A stretch of DNA of 64,000 bases from Clostridium tertium (GCF_017873245.1 NZ_JAGGJY010000001.1:186001-250000), one strand, 5' to 3'. Counted from the first letter of the stretch, positions 53,221-63,627 are shown. Numbers and translations are program-made. The notes: generated by a model from the sequence alone, not told the origin.

Positions 53221-54096
53221 ATGACGAGATTTAAAAAAATATATATAGAAACAACTAACATTTGTAATTTAAGTTGTAATTTTTGTCCTAAAACAAGTAG
53301 AAAATTAGGCTTTATGGGTATAGAAAGCTTTAATGAAATAATCAATAAGATTAAGGGTTATACTAATCATATTTATCTACATTTAATGGGTGAACCATTT
53401 TTAAATAAGAATTTAGAAACATTTCTAAAGATAGCAAAAGAAGCTGATTTAAAAGTAAATATAACAACAAATGGAACATTAATAAATAGAGTTAAAGATG
53501 TAATAATAAATTCAAAAGCAGTGAGGCAAATAAATATATCATTACATAGTTTTGAAGCAAATGATAATGATATAGAGTTTAATAAATATATAAATAATAT
53601 TTTAGATTTTATTAATGAGTCTACTGAAAAAAGTGAAACCATTTGTGCTCTTAGACTTTGGAATATAGATACAGAAGAATTAAAAGCCAACAATAATTTA
53701 AACTTACAAATAATAAATTTAATACAAGATAAATTAAATCTTGAAATTAACTTAATAGAAGAATTAAAGGAAAAAAAGAGATTAAAATTAAAGGATAAAG
53801 TATATTTAAATATGGCAGAAAAGTTCAGTTGGCCAGATGCAAATTTATCGTTAATAAGTGAAGATGTATTTTGTTATGGACTTAGAGACCAAATTGGAAT
53901 ATTACTTGATGGTACTGTTGTTCCATGCTGTCTAGATAGTGAGGGAAAAATACCACTAGGTAATATTTTTGAGAAAAGCTTAGAACAAATAATTACTTCT
54001 GAAAGAGCAAGAAATATATATGATGGATTTTCAAGAAGACGTGCAGTAGAAGATTTATGTAAAAGATGTGGATACGCAAAAAGAAATTTTAAATAA
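53221..54096 (+). CDS. Radical SAM protein with SPASM-like C-terminus
   Basis: 291 residues. The radical SAM cluster motif is C15-x3-C19-x2-C22 (TTNICNLSCNFC), followed by HLMGEPFLNKNL (the GEP motif) and ITTNGTLI. The C-terminal third holds further cysteines in VFCYGLRDQIGILLDG, VVPCCLDSEG and DLCKRCGY, in the manner of a SPASM or twitch domain that binds one or two extra Fe-S clusters. No precursor peptide or partner enzyme is next to it, so the substrate is unknown. AAAGGAG precedes the ATG. Confidence 0.9.
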   Translation: MTRFKKIYIETTNICNLSCNFCPKTSRKLGFMGIESFNEIINKIKGYTNHIYLHLMGEPFLNKNLETFLKIAKEADLKVNITTNGTLINRVKDVIINSKAVRQINISLHSFEANDNDIEFNKYINNILDFINESTEKSETICALRLWNIDTEELKANNNLNLQIINLIQDKLNLEINLIEELKEKKRLKLKDKVYLNMAEKFSWPDANLSLISEDVFCYGLRDQIGILLDGTVVPCCLDSEGKIPLGNIFEKSLEQIITSERARNIYDGFSRRRAVEDLCKRCGYAKRNFK

Positions 54097-54116
54097 TATA
54101 TGCTGGGAGGGGTAAT

Positions 54117-55091
54117 GTGAAGTATGTGTATAATTTAGCTGTCAAAATGTCTGTTTCAGCAGCTATATCATTAATACTTGCTAATTTATTAAATTTACAA
54201 TTTTCAGCTGTTGCAGCTGTAATAGCAATTTTAAGTATTCAAGATACTAGAAAAAAGGCACTAATGGTTGGTAAAAATAGAGTTGTTGCATGTGTAATAG
54301 CAATTTTGTTATCGGTTTTAATATATGGTTTTCTAGGACAAAATCCTATTACTTTTGCAATATTTCTTTTAATATTTATACCTATTACATCAAAATTAAA
54401 TATATCAGAAGGTATGGTACCTGCTGTTGTATTATCAACTCATTTACTTATAGCAAATCCCATTAATCTTTATTGGGTTATTAATGAAACATTAATTATG
54501 ATAATAGGAGTTGGAATAGCCTCCATAGCTAATTTATTTATGCCATCTCTTCAGTATAAATTTAATGAAGATAAGGAGTATATAGAGAAAAATTATAGAG
54601 TAATTTTATCTAAAATGTCTAAATCACTTGTAACTTATACTGTAGATATCGATGAGGAATTTTTAATGAGGGATTTAGAAAAAAGGATAAATGAAAGTTG
54701 TGAAAGGGCTTATAAAATAGTAAATAATAGCTTTTTAAAAAGTGATTCTTATTATACTGATTATATGAATATGAGAAAAAATCAATTTAATATAATAAAA
54801 AAGCTCAGATCTCATTTTGAAAAGTTTTATATGTCTTTTGAGCAAACACATATGATATCAAAATTTACAAAAAGTGTTGCTGATCAAATAAAAGATACAA
54901 ATGATTGTAAGGAGCTATTAGAAGAACTAGAAGTATTAAAAAATGACTTTAAAAAAATGGCTTTGCCAAAAACTAGGGAAGAATTTGAAAATAGAGCACA
55001 ACTTCTACAATTTTTGAATGATATGGAAGATTTATTAACTATGAAAAGAAATTTTGTTTTAAATTATAATTTATTCAATAACATTAAATGA
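54117..55091 (+). CDS. Aromatic acid exporter/FUSC-type membrane protein
   Basis: 324 residues: five or six membrane segments in the first 145 (AAISLILANLLNLQFSAVAAVIAILS, GKNRVVACVIAILLSVLIYG), then a long helical cytoplasmic domain (about 150-324; EDKEYIEKNYRVILSKMSK, and LEELEVLKNDFKKM near the end). This layout fits the aromatic acid exporter (DUF939/FUSC-like) group. The start is GTG 54117, six bases after GGGAGG; the ATG two bases earlier reads into a stop. It follows the radical SAM gene by 20 bases and may be co-transcribed with it. Confidence 0.85.
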   Translation: MKYVYNLAVKMSVSAAISLILANLLNLQFSAVAAVIAILSIQDTRKKALMVGKNRVVACVIAILLSVLIYGFLGQNPITFAIFLLIFIPITSKLNISEGMVPAVVLSTHLLIANPINLYWVINETLIMIIGVGIASIANLFMPSLQYKFNEDKEYIEKNYRVILSKMSKSLVTYTVDIDEEFLMRDLEKRINESCERAYKIVNNSFLKSDSYYTDYMNMRKNQFNIIKKLRSHFEKFYMSFEQTHMISKFTKSVADQIKDTNDCKELLEELEVLKNDFKKMALPKTREEFENRAQLLQFLNDMEDLLTMKRNFVLNYNLFNNIK

Positions 55092-55162
55092 AAACTTCAT
55101 ATTAAGTAAATATTTTACAAATAATAAAAGTTATTGTAAAATATTTTTGGGAGATGATATTT

Positions 55163-55945
55163 ATGGAAACGAATCAAATATTAGAAATAATAGATTTAAA
55201 AAAGAGTTTTGGAGAAAAACAAGTATTAAAAGGGATAAATCTTAAAATAAATAAGGGAAGTATAATAGGATATATAGGACCAAATGGCGCGGGGAAAAGT
55301 ACTACAGTAAAGATAATTATGGGACTAGTTACTGGATATACTGGGGAAATAAGAATATTTGGAGAAGATATTTCTAAAGATGATGGAAGCTATAAAAAGA
55401 AAATAGGATATGTTCCAGAAGTACCTGAAATATATGATAGCTTAACAGGAAAAGAATATTTAACTTTCATAGCCCAATTATATGATATAGATTATGACAA
55501 AGCTGATAATAAAGCAAGAAAATTAATGAACATACTCGGAATAGCAGATGTCTATGAAAAGAGGATTTCATCATATTCAAAGGGTATGAAGCAAAAGTTA
55601 ATATTAATATCAAGTTTAATACATGATCCTGAAATATTATTTTTAGATGAACCTTTAAGTGGATTAGATGCTAATAGTGTAATGATTATTAAAGAGATAC
55701 TTTCTTATATTGCAAAAGAAGGAAAAACAATTTTTTATTCATCTCATATAATGGAAGTTGTTGAAAAAATAAGTGATAGAATAATATTGATAAATAATGG
55801 TGAAATAGTTGCAGATGGTAATTTTGAAGAACTAAAGAGTAATTATAAGGAAAGTTCACTTGAAAGCATATTTAATGAGGTCACAGGATTCCACCAATAT
55901 AAAGAATTAGCTGAAAACTTCATATCTGTAGTTAAAGAGGTATAA
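55163..55945 (+). CDS. ABC transporter ATP-binding protein (ABC-2 exporter type)
   Basis: 260 residues with Walker A GPNGAGKST, YVPEVPEIYDSLTGKEYL (the exporter-type Q-loop area), signature YSKGMKQK, Walker B EILFLDEPLSGLD and the switch histidine in YSSHIMEVVE. These are the features of DrrA/CcmA-like ATPases of ABC-2 exporters. An ATG at 55154 overlaps the GGGAG site region; the ATG at 55163 has a nine-base gap and is preferred. The permease gene starts 5 bases after the stop. The exported compound is unknown. Confidence 0.92.
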   Translation: METNQILEIIDLKKSFGEKQVLKGINLKINKGSIIGYIGPNGAGKSTTVKIIMGLVTGYTGEIRIFGEDISKDDGSYKKKIGYVPEVPEIYDSLTGKEYLTFIAQLYDIDYDKADNKARKLMNILGIADVYEKRISSYSKGMKQKLILISSLIHDPEILFLDEPLSGLDANSVMIIKEILSYIAKEGKTIFYSSHIMEVVEKISDRIILINNGEIVADGNFEELKSNYKESSLESIFNEVTGFHQYKELAENFISVVKEV

Positions 55946-55950
55946 GAAGT

Positions 55951-57606
55951 ATGAAGGAATTTAAAGTTATAAGATTTTTAGATAAGTTTAGAGGTTTATA
56001 TGAAAAAGTTGGGGTAGATTATGATATTTTTAGAATAATACTTCAAGCTAAACTTACAATGGATGGAAGAAGAAAAGCCACAGTTTTTAATAATGAAAGT
56101 AAAAAGAAAAATAGAGAATCAAACGAATTTTATAAAGCCTTAATACTATACGCTTTTATAGGATTGTTTTTTGGATTAATGCTTATATTTAAAATGAATT
56201 TAATGTATCAAATGGCAGCTTATTTTTCTGCAATTATGTTTATGATACTAACAATTTTCATTTCTGATTTTTCTTATGTGATATTAGATGTCAGAGATAA
56301 AAATATTTTAGCAACAAAAGGAGTAAGTAGTAAAACTATAAATGCTGCAAAAATTACTCATATTTGTATTTATATAATTTATTTAACATTAGCATTAGCA
56401 GGAATTTCACTTATAATTTCATTTAAACAAGGAATAGGGTACTTTTTAATATTTTTAATTGAAATAATTCTTATAGATATTTTTATGATTATAATAACTG
56501 CATTATCTTATCTTTTAGTACTTAAAATTTTTGATGGTGAAAAGTTAAAAGATATGATAAATTTTGTTCAAATTGGATTAAGTATATTCATGGTAGTAAT
56601 TTATCAAATAATACCAAGAATCTTTCAATTTATTGATGTAGGTAATATTGCTTATACAGAAAAGATTTGGCATATATTAATACCGCCTATATGGTTTGCA
56701 GCTCCATTATCTATGGTTGCTGGAGAGGGAATAACTACCTATAAAATAATTATGACAGTATTAGCAGTATTGATACCTATAATAGCATTATTAGCTTATT
56801 TAAAGTTAACGCCTACATTTGAAAAGTATTTACAAAAATTAAATAATAATAATGAAAAGTCTAATGAAAAAAGTAAAACTTTACTTAGAATTGGTAAAAT
56901 AATATGTAAAGATAAAGTTGAAAGAGCATTTTATAATTTATCATTGGGAATTATTAACTCAGAAAGAGAGTTTAAACTTAAAGTTTATCCTAATATGGCT
57001 CTTGGAATGATTTTTCCATTTATATTTATGACAATTGGTCTTCAGGGAGAAGGTATTAGTGATATAAGAAATAGTTTAATTAATTCAAAGTTTTATCTTT
57101 CTATATATTCTTTTGCTTTAATGATTCCTAATATACTTATAATGCTTAGATATTCAGAAAGATATAATGGAGCATGGATATATGAAGTAGCACCAATAAA
57201 AAAGATATCATCAATATATAAGGGGGTTATAAAAGGAGCTTTATTTAAGCTTATAATACCTCCATATATTATTATATCTATAATATTTATAGCAATTTTT
57301 TCTCCAAGTGTAATAAAACATATTATAGTAGCCTTTTTGGCTTTAATATTAATTACTATGGTTGATTTTTCAGTTAGCTCTAAAGTGTATCCATTTTCAA
57401 AAAAATTTGAAGGCACTAATAATACTGGAGATAGTATAGTTTCATTCATGATATCATTTATGTTTATACTTATTGGTATAGGAATACATTTTGCAACAAG
57501 CTTTTTTAGTATAGGAATATATATTTATGGAGCAATATTACTTGTGTTAGATATTTTATTATGGAAAGTTTCATTTAATATTTCAAAAAAGAAATTAAGA
57601 GAATAA
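55951..57606 (+). CDS. ABC-2 type transporter permease
   Basis: 551 residues with about 12 hydrophobic segments in two blocks (about 70-270 and 345-545), separated by a charged cytoplasmic loop (EKYLQKLNNNNEKSNEKSKTLLRIGKII). The ATPase-permease adjacency and the N-terminal cytoplasmic helix (KEFKVIRFLDKFRGLYEKVGVD) fit large clostridial ABC-2 permeases of unknown substrate, similar in size to those next to CcmA-like ATPases. Length is roughly twice that of a simple ABC-2 permease, so it probably represents both membrane halves. Confidence 0.82.
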   Translation: MKEFKVIRFLDKFRGLYEKVGVDYDIFRIILQAKLTMDGRRKATVFNNESKKKNRESNEFYKALILYAFIGLFFGLMLIFKMNLMYQMAAYFSAIMFMILTIFISDFSYVILDVRDKNILATKGVSSKTINAAKITHICIYIIYLTLALAGISLIISFKQGIGYFLIFLIEIILIDIFMIIITALSYLLVLKIFDGEKLKDMINFVQIGLSIFMVVIYQIIPRIFQFIDVGNIAYTEKIWHILIPPIWFAAPLSMVAGEGITTYKIIMTVLAVLIPIIALLAYLKLTPTFEKYLQKLNNNNEKSNEKSKTLLRIGKIICKDKVERAFYNLSLGIINSEREFKLKVYPNMALGMIFPFIFMTIGLQGEGISDIRNSLINSKFYLSIYSFALMIPNILIMLRYSERYNGAWIYEVAPIKKISSIYKGVIKGALFKLIIPPYIIISIIFIAIFSPSVIKHIIVAFLALILITMVDFSVSSKVYPFSKKFEGTNNTGDSIVSFMISFMFILIGIGIHFATSFFSIGIYIYGAILLVLDILLWKVSFNISKKKLRE

Positions 57607-57616
57607 ATATATAAAT

Positions 57617-57650
57617 AAAATCATTTAGGTTAACTCTAAGTGATTTTATT
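57617..57650 (+). terminator. Terminator after ABC pair
   Basis: AAAATCATTTAG (57617-57628) pairs with CTAAGTGATTTT (57636-57647, one wobble), then T-rich sequence. Confidence 0.82.
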
Positions 57651-57710
57651 TTATTTTTAGTATATAATATATTTCAAAGATTATATGAAATTATTTTAAG
57701 GAGATAAATT

Positions 57711-58922
57711 ATGGCAAAAGTTATAGTTGTTGGAGCTGGGCCTGCTGGTATAATGGCATCATTATCGGCTTCAAAAAACAATGAAGTTACTTTAATTGAA
57801 AGAAACAGTGAAATAGGTAAGAAGCTAAAACTTACTGGTGGTGGAAGATGTAATATAACAAATAATAGGGATATAGAAGAATTTTTCGATAAAATAGTGA
57901 CAAATAAGAAATTTTTATATAGTGCACTTTATACTTTTTCAAATACTACTTTATTAGAATATTTTTCTAATAATAATTTAGAGTATAAGGTTGAATATGA
58001 TCAAAAAGTATTTACAAAAAGTGATAAAGCTGATGAAGTTATAGAAATATTTAAGAGAGATCTTATGAAAAATGATGTTAAAGTTTTATACAATACAAAG
58101 GTAAATGATTTTATTATTGAAGATGAAATTATTAAAGGTATCATAACAGAAGATGGAAAAAAGATATATGCTGATAGTGTTATTGTAACTACTGGTGGAA
58201 AAAGTTATCCTACTACAGGTTCTGATGGTAGCATGTATGATATATTACAAAAACATGGGCATACAATAAATACTTTATATCCAGCATTAATTCCACTTGT
58301 GACAAAAGAAGGATTTATTAAAAATCTTCAGGGCATATCAATGAAAGAAGTAATAATAAGCACCACTATAAAAAAGAAAAAGATTCAGCGTCAAGGAGAT
58401 ATGATATTTACTCATTTTGGGATATCAGGGCCTGGAGTATTAAAATTCTCATCTTACATAAATAAAATCTTAAAAGAAAAAGAAGTAGAAATAAAATTAG
58501 ATTTTTTACCAGAAATTTCTAAGAATGAGTTATCTGAAATAATTAGATCTAATTCAAATAAAAGTTTATTAAACAATTTAAAAGCTTATTTACCTCAAAA
58601 CTTTGTAAAAGAAATACTTAATATTTTAAGCTTAAGTGAAGTAAAGATTGCAGAATTGAAAAAAGAAGACGAATTAAAGCTCATAGAATATATAAAAGAA
58701 ATGCCTTTAACTGTAGAAGATACTATTACAATAAAAGCAGCAATGGTTACTAGTGGAGGAGTTAGCGTTAAAGAAATAAATTCATCTACTATGGAATCAA
58801 AAAAGATAAAAAATCTATTTTTTGCCGGAGAAGTTATTGATATAGATGCGGAAACAGGAGGATATAATCTTCAAATGGCATTTTCGACTGGATATTTAGC
58901 AGGATCAAGCATAGAAAATTAA
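57711..58922 (+). CDS. HI0933-like FAD-dependent oxidoreductase (BaiN/RdsA type)
   Basis: 403 residues: GAGPAGIMASLSAS (FAD dinucleotide motif, residues 7-20), KKLKLTGGGRCNITN, which is the family hallmark, VTTGGKSYPTTGSDGSMYDI in the middle, and FFAGEVIDIDAETGGYNLQMAFSTGYLAG at the end. Members of this family are flavoproteins that reduce unsaturated compounds such as bile-acid intermediates in some gut Clostridia; the role here is unproven. AAGGAG precedes the ATG. Soluble and full length. Confidence 0.92.
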   Translation: MAKVIVVGAGPAGIMASLSASKNNEVTLIERNSEIGKKLKLTGGGRCNITNNRDIEEFFDKIVTNKKFLYSALYTFSNTTLLEYFSNNNLEYKVEYDQKVFTKSDKADEVIEIFKRDLMKNDVKVLYNTKVNDFIIEDEIIKGIITEDGKKIYADSVIVTTGGKSYPTTGSDGSMYDILQKHGHTINTLYPALIPLVTKEGFIKNLQGISMKEVIISTTIKKKKIQRQGDMIFTHFGISGPGVLKFSSYINKILKEKEVEIKLDFLPEISKNELSEIIRSNSNKSLLNNLKAYLPQNFVKEILNILSLSEVKIAELKKEDELKLIEYIKEMPLTVEDTITIKAAMVTSGGVSVKEINSSTMESKKIKNLFFAGEVIDIDAETGGYNLQMAFSTGYLAGSSIEN

Positions 58923-58982
58923 AAATCATCAATTAAATTAAAAATTTCGATTTATAACAAATTATTAATTATAAATTAAACT

Positions 58983-59012
58983 AAAAAAAGCTGAGAAAAC
59001 TCAGCTTTTTTT
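58983..59012. terminator. Bidirectional terminator
   Basis: AAAAAAGCTGAG pairs with CTCAGCTTTTTT around a 4-base AAAA loop, A/T-rich on both sides. It is shared by the flavoprotein gene and the convergent VanW gene. Confidence 0.92.
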
Positions 59013-60324
59013 AGTTTGGAAGTGGTTGATAGGTACTTCTATCTAGGTATTGATTAACAACTAATTCACCATTTGCATCATATCCATATAGATAAGCGTC
59101 AGCACTTAGTGGGCCTAGAGGTACTGATACTGGCTCATATGTTATACCACCTTTTACTGTTTCATTTGACCAAAATTCAATAGTTAAATTTCCATTTCCA
59201 GCGTAAGTGTTTACTACTACTGGATATTCAAAATCATTAACAAACTTTAAGTCAATAAGATTATCAGCTAAAGTAGCATCAAGTCCTATAGGAACATAAG
59301 AAACTTTCATCATATGGTTAAGTCTTTCACTAGGTATTATTCCAGCCCTTAACATAGTGTTATAAAGAGTTGAAGCAACTTGACAGACACCGCCACCTAC
59401 ACCAGGAACTACTTGACCATCAACATAAGTATTAGCGGCTACGAACCCATTTTCAATAGTAGTTGGACCTATAGCTTTTTCAGTAGAAAAAGTTTCACCT
59501 GGCATTACTATAATATTATCAATATTTCTTGCAGCAAGTTGAAGGTTTGTACCACTAGGGCCAGCTGGATAACTTGTTGAAAAAGATGAAATTTTATTAT
59601 TTACATTACTTAAAGCACTAGCTTTAATATTAGCTTCAACAACATCAACATTTCCAGTTACCGATACTACATTTGGAGCTTTCATGTCTTTTATTTGAGA
59701 TTTAATTTTATCTATTAAGTCAGTAGAATTTAATTTAAGTCCAGTGGAATCATTTGATATATTAATTGATCCTCCAGAGATATCTATAGAAGCATTTGTA
59801 GGGCTAACGTCTACTGCAGTAGATATACTAGATACAAATGAAGTTAATTTTTCATCATTAAAAAGAACTTCAAATTCATATTCCCTATTTTCTGGTTTCT
59901 TTAATAAGTTTATTTTTTTAAAGAAACCTTCATTTTTCCCAAAACTTAAAATTTCATCTTCAAGTTTTTCATAATTAATAGTTGCTTCTAGATCCTTATA
60001 AGAAATCTCAAAATTTTGTTCCTTTGCTTCAACATTTACTTTTTTGTTACTTATATCTTCAACCAAAGAAATAAGTGTAGAGTGTAAATCATTATTATTT
60101 AACCCTGTTAAATCTTTATTTAGTATATAAGCACCAGGATAAACTTTATCTGCATAGTTATTTATTAAATTAGTATTTGAGATAAGCCAATAACCAAGAA
60201 TAGAAATTAGAATTAAAAATACTAAAAGTATGAATTTCCATGATTTTAAAATAGAAACTATACTTTTTTTATCGGCTTGTACCACTTCCTTGGATGTTTC
60301 AGTATTAAGATTATTATTGCTCAT
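59011..60324 (-). CDS. VanW family protein with peptidoglycan-binding domain
   Basis: 437 residues: cytoplasmic start, one membrane anchor (about 31-48), then a PG_binding_4-like region (about 65-225; GAYILNKDLTGLNNNDL, GKNEGFFKKINLL), and a VanW domain (about 235-380; NLQLAARNIDNIIVMPGETFS, PGVGGGVCQVASTLYN, RLNHMMKVSYVP, LKFVNDFEYPVVV). A short beta tail follows (SADAYLYGYDANGELVV). VanW domains are found on wall-associated proteins; the function is not settled. The ATG at 60324 is preferred over a TTG three codons upstream; its ribosome binding site is weak. Confidence 0.9.
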   Translation of the reverse strand: MSNNNLNTETSKEVVQADKKSIVSILKSWKFILLVFLILISILGYWLISNTNLINNYADKVYPGAYILNKDLTGLNNNDLHSTLISLVEDISNKKVNVEAKEQNFEISYKDLEATINYEKLEDEILSFGKNEGFFKKINLLKKPENREYEFEVLFNDEKLTSFVSSISTAVDVSPTNASIDISGGSINISNDSTGLKLNSTDLIDKIKSQIKDMKAPNVVSVTGNVDVVEANIKASALSNVNNKISSFSTSYPAGPSGTNLQLAARNIDNIIVMPGETFSTEKAIGPTTIENGFVAANTYVDGQVVPGVGGGVCQVASTLYNTMLRAGIIPSERLNHMMKVSYVPIGLDATLADNLIDLKFVNDFEYPVVVNTYAGNGNLTIEFWSNETVKGGITYEPVSVPLGPLSADAYLYGYDANGELVVNQYLDRSTYQPLPN

Positions 60325-60776
60325 AAATACCAACTTTCTATATATTTACTTTATCATTTTCATGACATATATAGTTTACCTCGAAGTGATAATAATTTCA
60401 AGAATTTGTGGAAGAAATTACTAAATATATACACTTTTTATATTATTTAATAATACAAATAAAGATTTAACTAAATTACTCGAATATTAAATTAAATATA
60501 AGTAAATTAATATTCAATAATATGAAATAGTAAGGATAAAATTTTGAAAAAGTGCCGTAAGCTATTTTAGGATTAATAGAATTCTTGAGTGATTTATAAT
60601 ATTATGCAAATAAAGTTTATATTCTATTGACTTATAAAAAAATAATAATAAAGAATAGTTATTAATAGTAGTATAAATTTTTTAATTATTACAAAATCAC
60701 GTATATTTACAAAAAAGTTACTAAGTGATTAAAATTATAACATAGTAAATATTAAATAATAATTAGGGGGCAAATA
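60325..60776. other. Long intergenic region before the second chemotaxis receptor
   Basis: 452 bases, very AT-rich, between two divergent genes. I see no ORF with a credible ribosome binding site, no riboswitch or tRNA, and only a loose sigma-D-like pair (TAAA at 60537 and GCCGTAAG at 60554) with a shorter spacer than the consensus. The leader of the receptor gene may be long. Confidence 0.55.
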
Positions 60777-62549
60777 ATGAAAAAAAGAGGGTTAAGAAAA
60801 AATAATAAGGAACATAAGAAAGTAAAAGAAAATAAGAGTTCGAAGAAAAGGTCAAAGAAAAGGGCAAGTACAATAGGAAAAAAGATTTTTAGTATCACAG
60901 TAACAGTAACAGTAATAGCAATGATAATATTATTAAGCATTAATATACTAATGTTTAATAGATTGCTAAACTCAATTGAAAAAGATGTATTAGCTAGAGG
61001 TAAGAATATTAAAGGAAGTATATCTACAGGAGATATAAGTGCCATAATGCAAGATAAGACAACAGGAAGTTATGATTATAAGAAATTAAAAAATGATTTA
61101 TCAAATGCAAAAAGCAATGAAAATGTTATATATGCGGCTATATTGACTAAAACTAATAATGAAAATGCTGAAATAATAGTAGACACAGAAAGTAATTTAT
61201 TGAATTTTGGTAAGAAAATAGTATTAAATGATGAATTACATAAAGTTTTTGCTGGAGAGGTTATATCTACAGAAGTTAAGGAGAAAAAGAATACCTTAAT
61301 AAAATCATACTATCCAATTATAGGGGTAAGTGGAAGAATTGATGCTATATTAGAGGTTAGAGAGGATATTACAGAAATTATAAATGTAAAAGAAGTAATA
61401 CTTATTCAGCTAGGGATATTAGCAATTATTTTAATTATTGTGTACAGTATAGTATCATATGCCTTATCAAAGAGTATTAATAGAGGTGTGAAAAAAGTTA
61501 TAGATGGACTTGTTACAATTTCAGAAGGTAATTTAACTAAAGTAGTAGATGTTAATAGTAATGACGAAATTAAGTTAATAGCTGATTATATAAATGTATT
61601 GCAAGAAAAAATTTCTAAAATGATAAATCAAATAATAATTTCATCAAATAAGGAAACTATCAATATAGAAAAATTATCTAACTCAAGCAAAGAAATGGCA
61701 GCGGCTTCAGAAGAAGTGACAGCTACAATTCAAGAAGTTGATTCAAATATTTATATTCAAAATGAAGATACAAAAGAAATAAGCAATTTGCTTAATGGAT
61801 TTGGAGTGTCAATTCAAGAAATTAAAGAATTAATTAATGAAACTAACTATTTACTAAGTAATGTAAATAATCAATTAAGCAGGAATAAAGAAGATTTAAT
61901 AATGCTACAAAATTCAAAGGTTGATATACAAAACTCTTCATTATATATGAATGATGAATTAAAAAATTTATATTATTCATTAGAAAAAATAAAGAATATA
62001 GCTATTTTCATAGATTCAATAGCAGATCAAACTAATTTATTAGCATTAAATGCATCTATTGAAGCAGCAAGGGTTGGTGAAGCTGGAAAGGGATTTGCAG
62101 TTGTAGCAAATGAAATAAGAAAACTTGCAGAAGAGGTTAAAAGTTCATCTCTTGATATTGATAAGCTATTAACAGATGTAATTAAAGAAGGTAATGATGT
62201 AAAAGAAACTTCAAATATTATGAATTTTAAGTTGGAAAAGCAATATGGTGTAATAGATAATTCAATAGTATCATTTAAAGATATAGTAAATAAAATAATT
62301 GAAATAGTTCCTAAAATGACAGATGTAAATAATAAAATGGATAAAGTATCATCTGAAAAAAATACTATTATAGATTCAATAGAAAAATCACGAGTGTTAT
62401 TAGGTGAAATATCACGTTCTTCAGAAGAAATAAAAACTTTTTCAAGCGAATTAAGCATTATGGCTCAAGGAGTTGCAGAAGTTGGTGAAGAGTTAAATAA
62501 TAATGCTAGTGAGAAAAATATTGAAATTAATAAATTTAGGATAAAGTAA
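60777..62549 (+). CDS. Methyl-accepting chemotaxis protein with basic N-terminal extension
   Basis: 590 residues. The first 36 are an unusual Lys/Arg-rich tract ([18 protein letters not shown], then [12 protein letters not shown]). A membrane segment (about 37-58), an outside single-Cache-like sensor (about 60-200), a second membrane segment (about 203-225), HAMP and the signalling coil follow. The tip is [20 protein letters not shown] with [15 protein letters not shown], able to contact CheA/CheW. GGGGGCAA precedes the ATG. The sensor ligand is unknown. The basic leader would lie in the cytoplasm near the membrane. Confidence 0.93.
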   Translation: MKKRGLRKNNKEHKKVKENKSSKKRSKKRASTIGKKIFSITVTVTVIAMIILLSINILMFNRLLNSIEKDVLARGKNIKGSISTGDISAIMQDKTTGSYDYKKLKNDLSNAKSNENVIYAAILTKTNNENAEIIVDTESNLLNFGKKIVLNDELHKVFAGEVISTEVKEKKNTLIKSYYPIIGVSGRIDAILEVREDITEIINVKEVILIQLGILAIILIIVYSIVSYALSKSINRGVKKVIDGLVTISEGNLTKVVDVNSNDEIKLIADYINVLQEKISKMINQIIISSNKETINIEKLSNSSKEMAAASEEVTATIQEVDSNIYIQNEDTKEISNLLNGFGVSIQEIKELINETNYLLSNVNNQLSRNKEDLIMLQNSKVDIQNSSLYMNDELKNLYYSLEKIKNIAIFIDSIADQTNLLALNASIEAARVGEAGKGFAVVANEIRKLAEEVKSSSLDIDKLLTDVIKEGNDVKETSNIMNFKLEKQYGVIDNSIVSFKDIVNKIIEIVPKMTDVNNKMDKVSSEKNTIIDSIEKSRVLLGEISRSSEEIKTFSSELSIMAQGVAEVGEELNNNASEKNIEINKFRIK

Positions 62550-62724
62550 ATTAGTTTTAGGTATAGATACAATCTATATGATGTACTTTTATGCTTTTTA
62601 TTAGAAAGTAAAAAATGAAAGATAGTCATATTAATAAAAAATATAGAACGTTTTAATGAATTGAAAGATGCAATATAAAAGAATAAAATAATGTTAGAAG
62701 ATTTCAGGTTGAAGGAGTGATATT

Positions 62725-63627
62725 ATGAAGGCGGAAAACAAAATTCTTAAGTTTTCAGCAATTGGTGGATTGTTCTTCGCTGTCTTAGGTATTGCATGGG
62801 GATGAGCTATACATTCAGAAATGATAGCTTTTGATGGATTATACTCATTTATAAGTCTAGGACTAGCAGTGTTTGCAATTATTACTACAAATTTTATTAA
62901 TAAGAGTGATTTTAAAAATTATCCTTTTGGAAAGGCAACATTAGAACCAATGCTAGTTATTATTAAATCATTAGTACTTTTGATAATGTGTGTAATAACT
63001 ATGCTTTCTTCAATAAAGCAAGTTTTAAATGGAGGAAATGATGTTGAGGCAGGTTTTGCATTAGGATATGCATTAATTTCATCTGTTGGATGTACTGCAG
63101 TTTATTTATATATGAGAAGAGCATCAAAGAATCTTAATTCTGAGATAGTTAAAGTTGAAAGTAGTCAATGGCTTATGGATTCTATGTTAAGTGTAGGAGT
63201 TTTAGTAGGATTTTTAATTTCAATTATTTTAAAATATATTGGATTAGAAAACTTAGCAAGTTATGTTGATCCAGGAATGGTTATCTTAAGCTCAACAATA
63301 TTCTTGAAAATGCCTATAACTTCTATAATGGAAGCTTTCAAAGAAATAACAAACTCTACAGCTGATGATCAAATCAATTATGATATAAATTTGTTAGTAA
63401 AAGAAATTGAAGAAGAATATAATTTAGAAGAATCTATAGCAAGAGTAGCAAAAGTAGGAAGAGAACTTAGAATAGAAATTGATTTTATAGTATCTAAGGA
63501 TTCAAAAATAAAGTCTATAGACGATATGGATAAAGTAAGAGAAATAATAGATAAAAATACAAACCATTTTGATTTAAAAAAGTGGATGAATGTATCATTT
63601 ACTAAAAATAAAAAATGGGCTATATAA
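62725..63627 (+). pseudogene. Cation diffusion facilitator gene with in-frame TGA
   Basis: Read from the ATG at 62725 (GAAGGAG ahead) the frame gives 26 residues (MKAENKILKFSAIGG, LFFAVLGIAWG), then TGA at 62803-62805, then continues in the same frame with AIHSEMIAFDGLYSFIS and the remaining 270 residues of a CDF-type transporter (ATLEPMLVIIKSLVLLI, SSQWLMDSML, YVDPGMVILSS, dimer domain RELRIEIDFIVSKD). One base change (TTA or TCA to TGA) would explain it. Re-initiation at ATG 62821 would lack the first membrane segment and has no ribosome binding site. Readthrough cannot be excluded. Confidence 0.75.

Noticed and set aside
60537..60561. Sigma-D-like promoter (TAAA, GCCGTAAG) for the chemotaxis receptor
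   Set aside because: The spacer is 13 bases instead of about 15 and the site is more than 200 bases from the start codon; not convincing by eye.
62803..62805. TGA read as selenocysteine in the transporter
   Set aside because: The position is in a hydrophobic membrane helix of a CDF protein, a family not known for selenocysteine, and no clear stem-loop directly follows the codon. A nonsense mutation is simpler.
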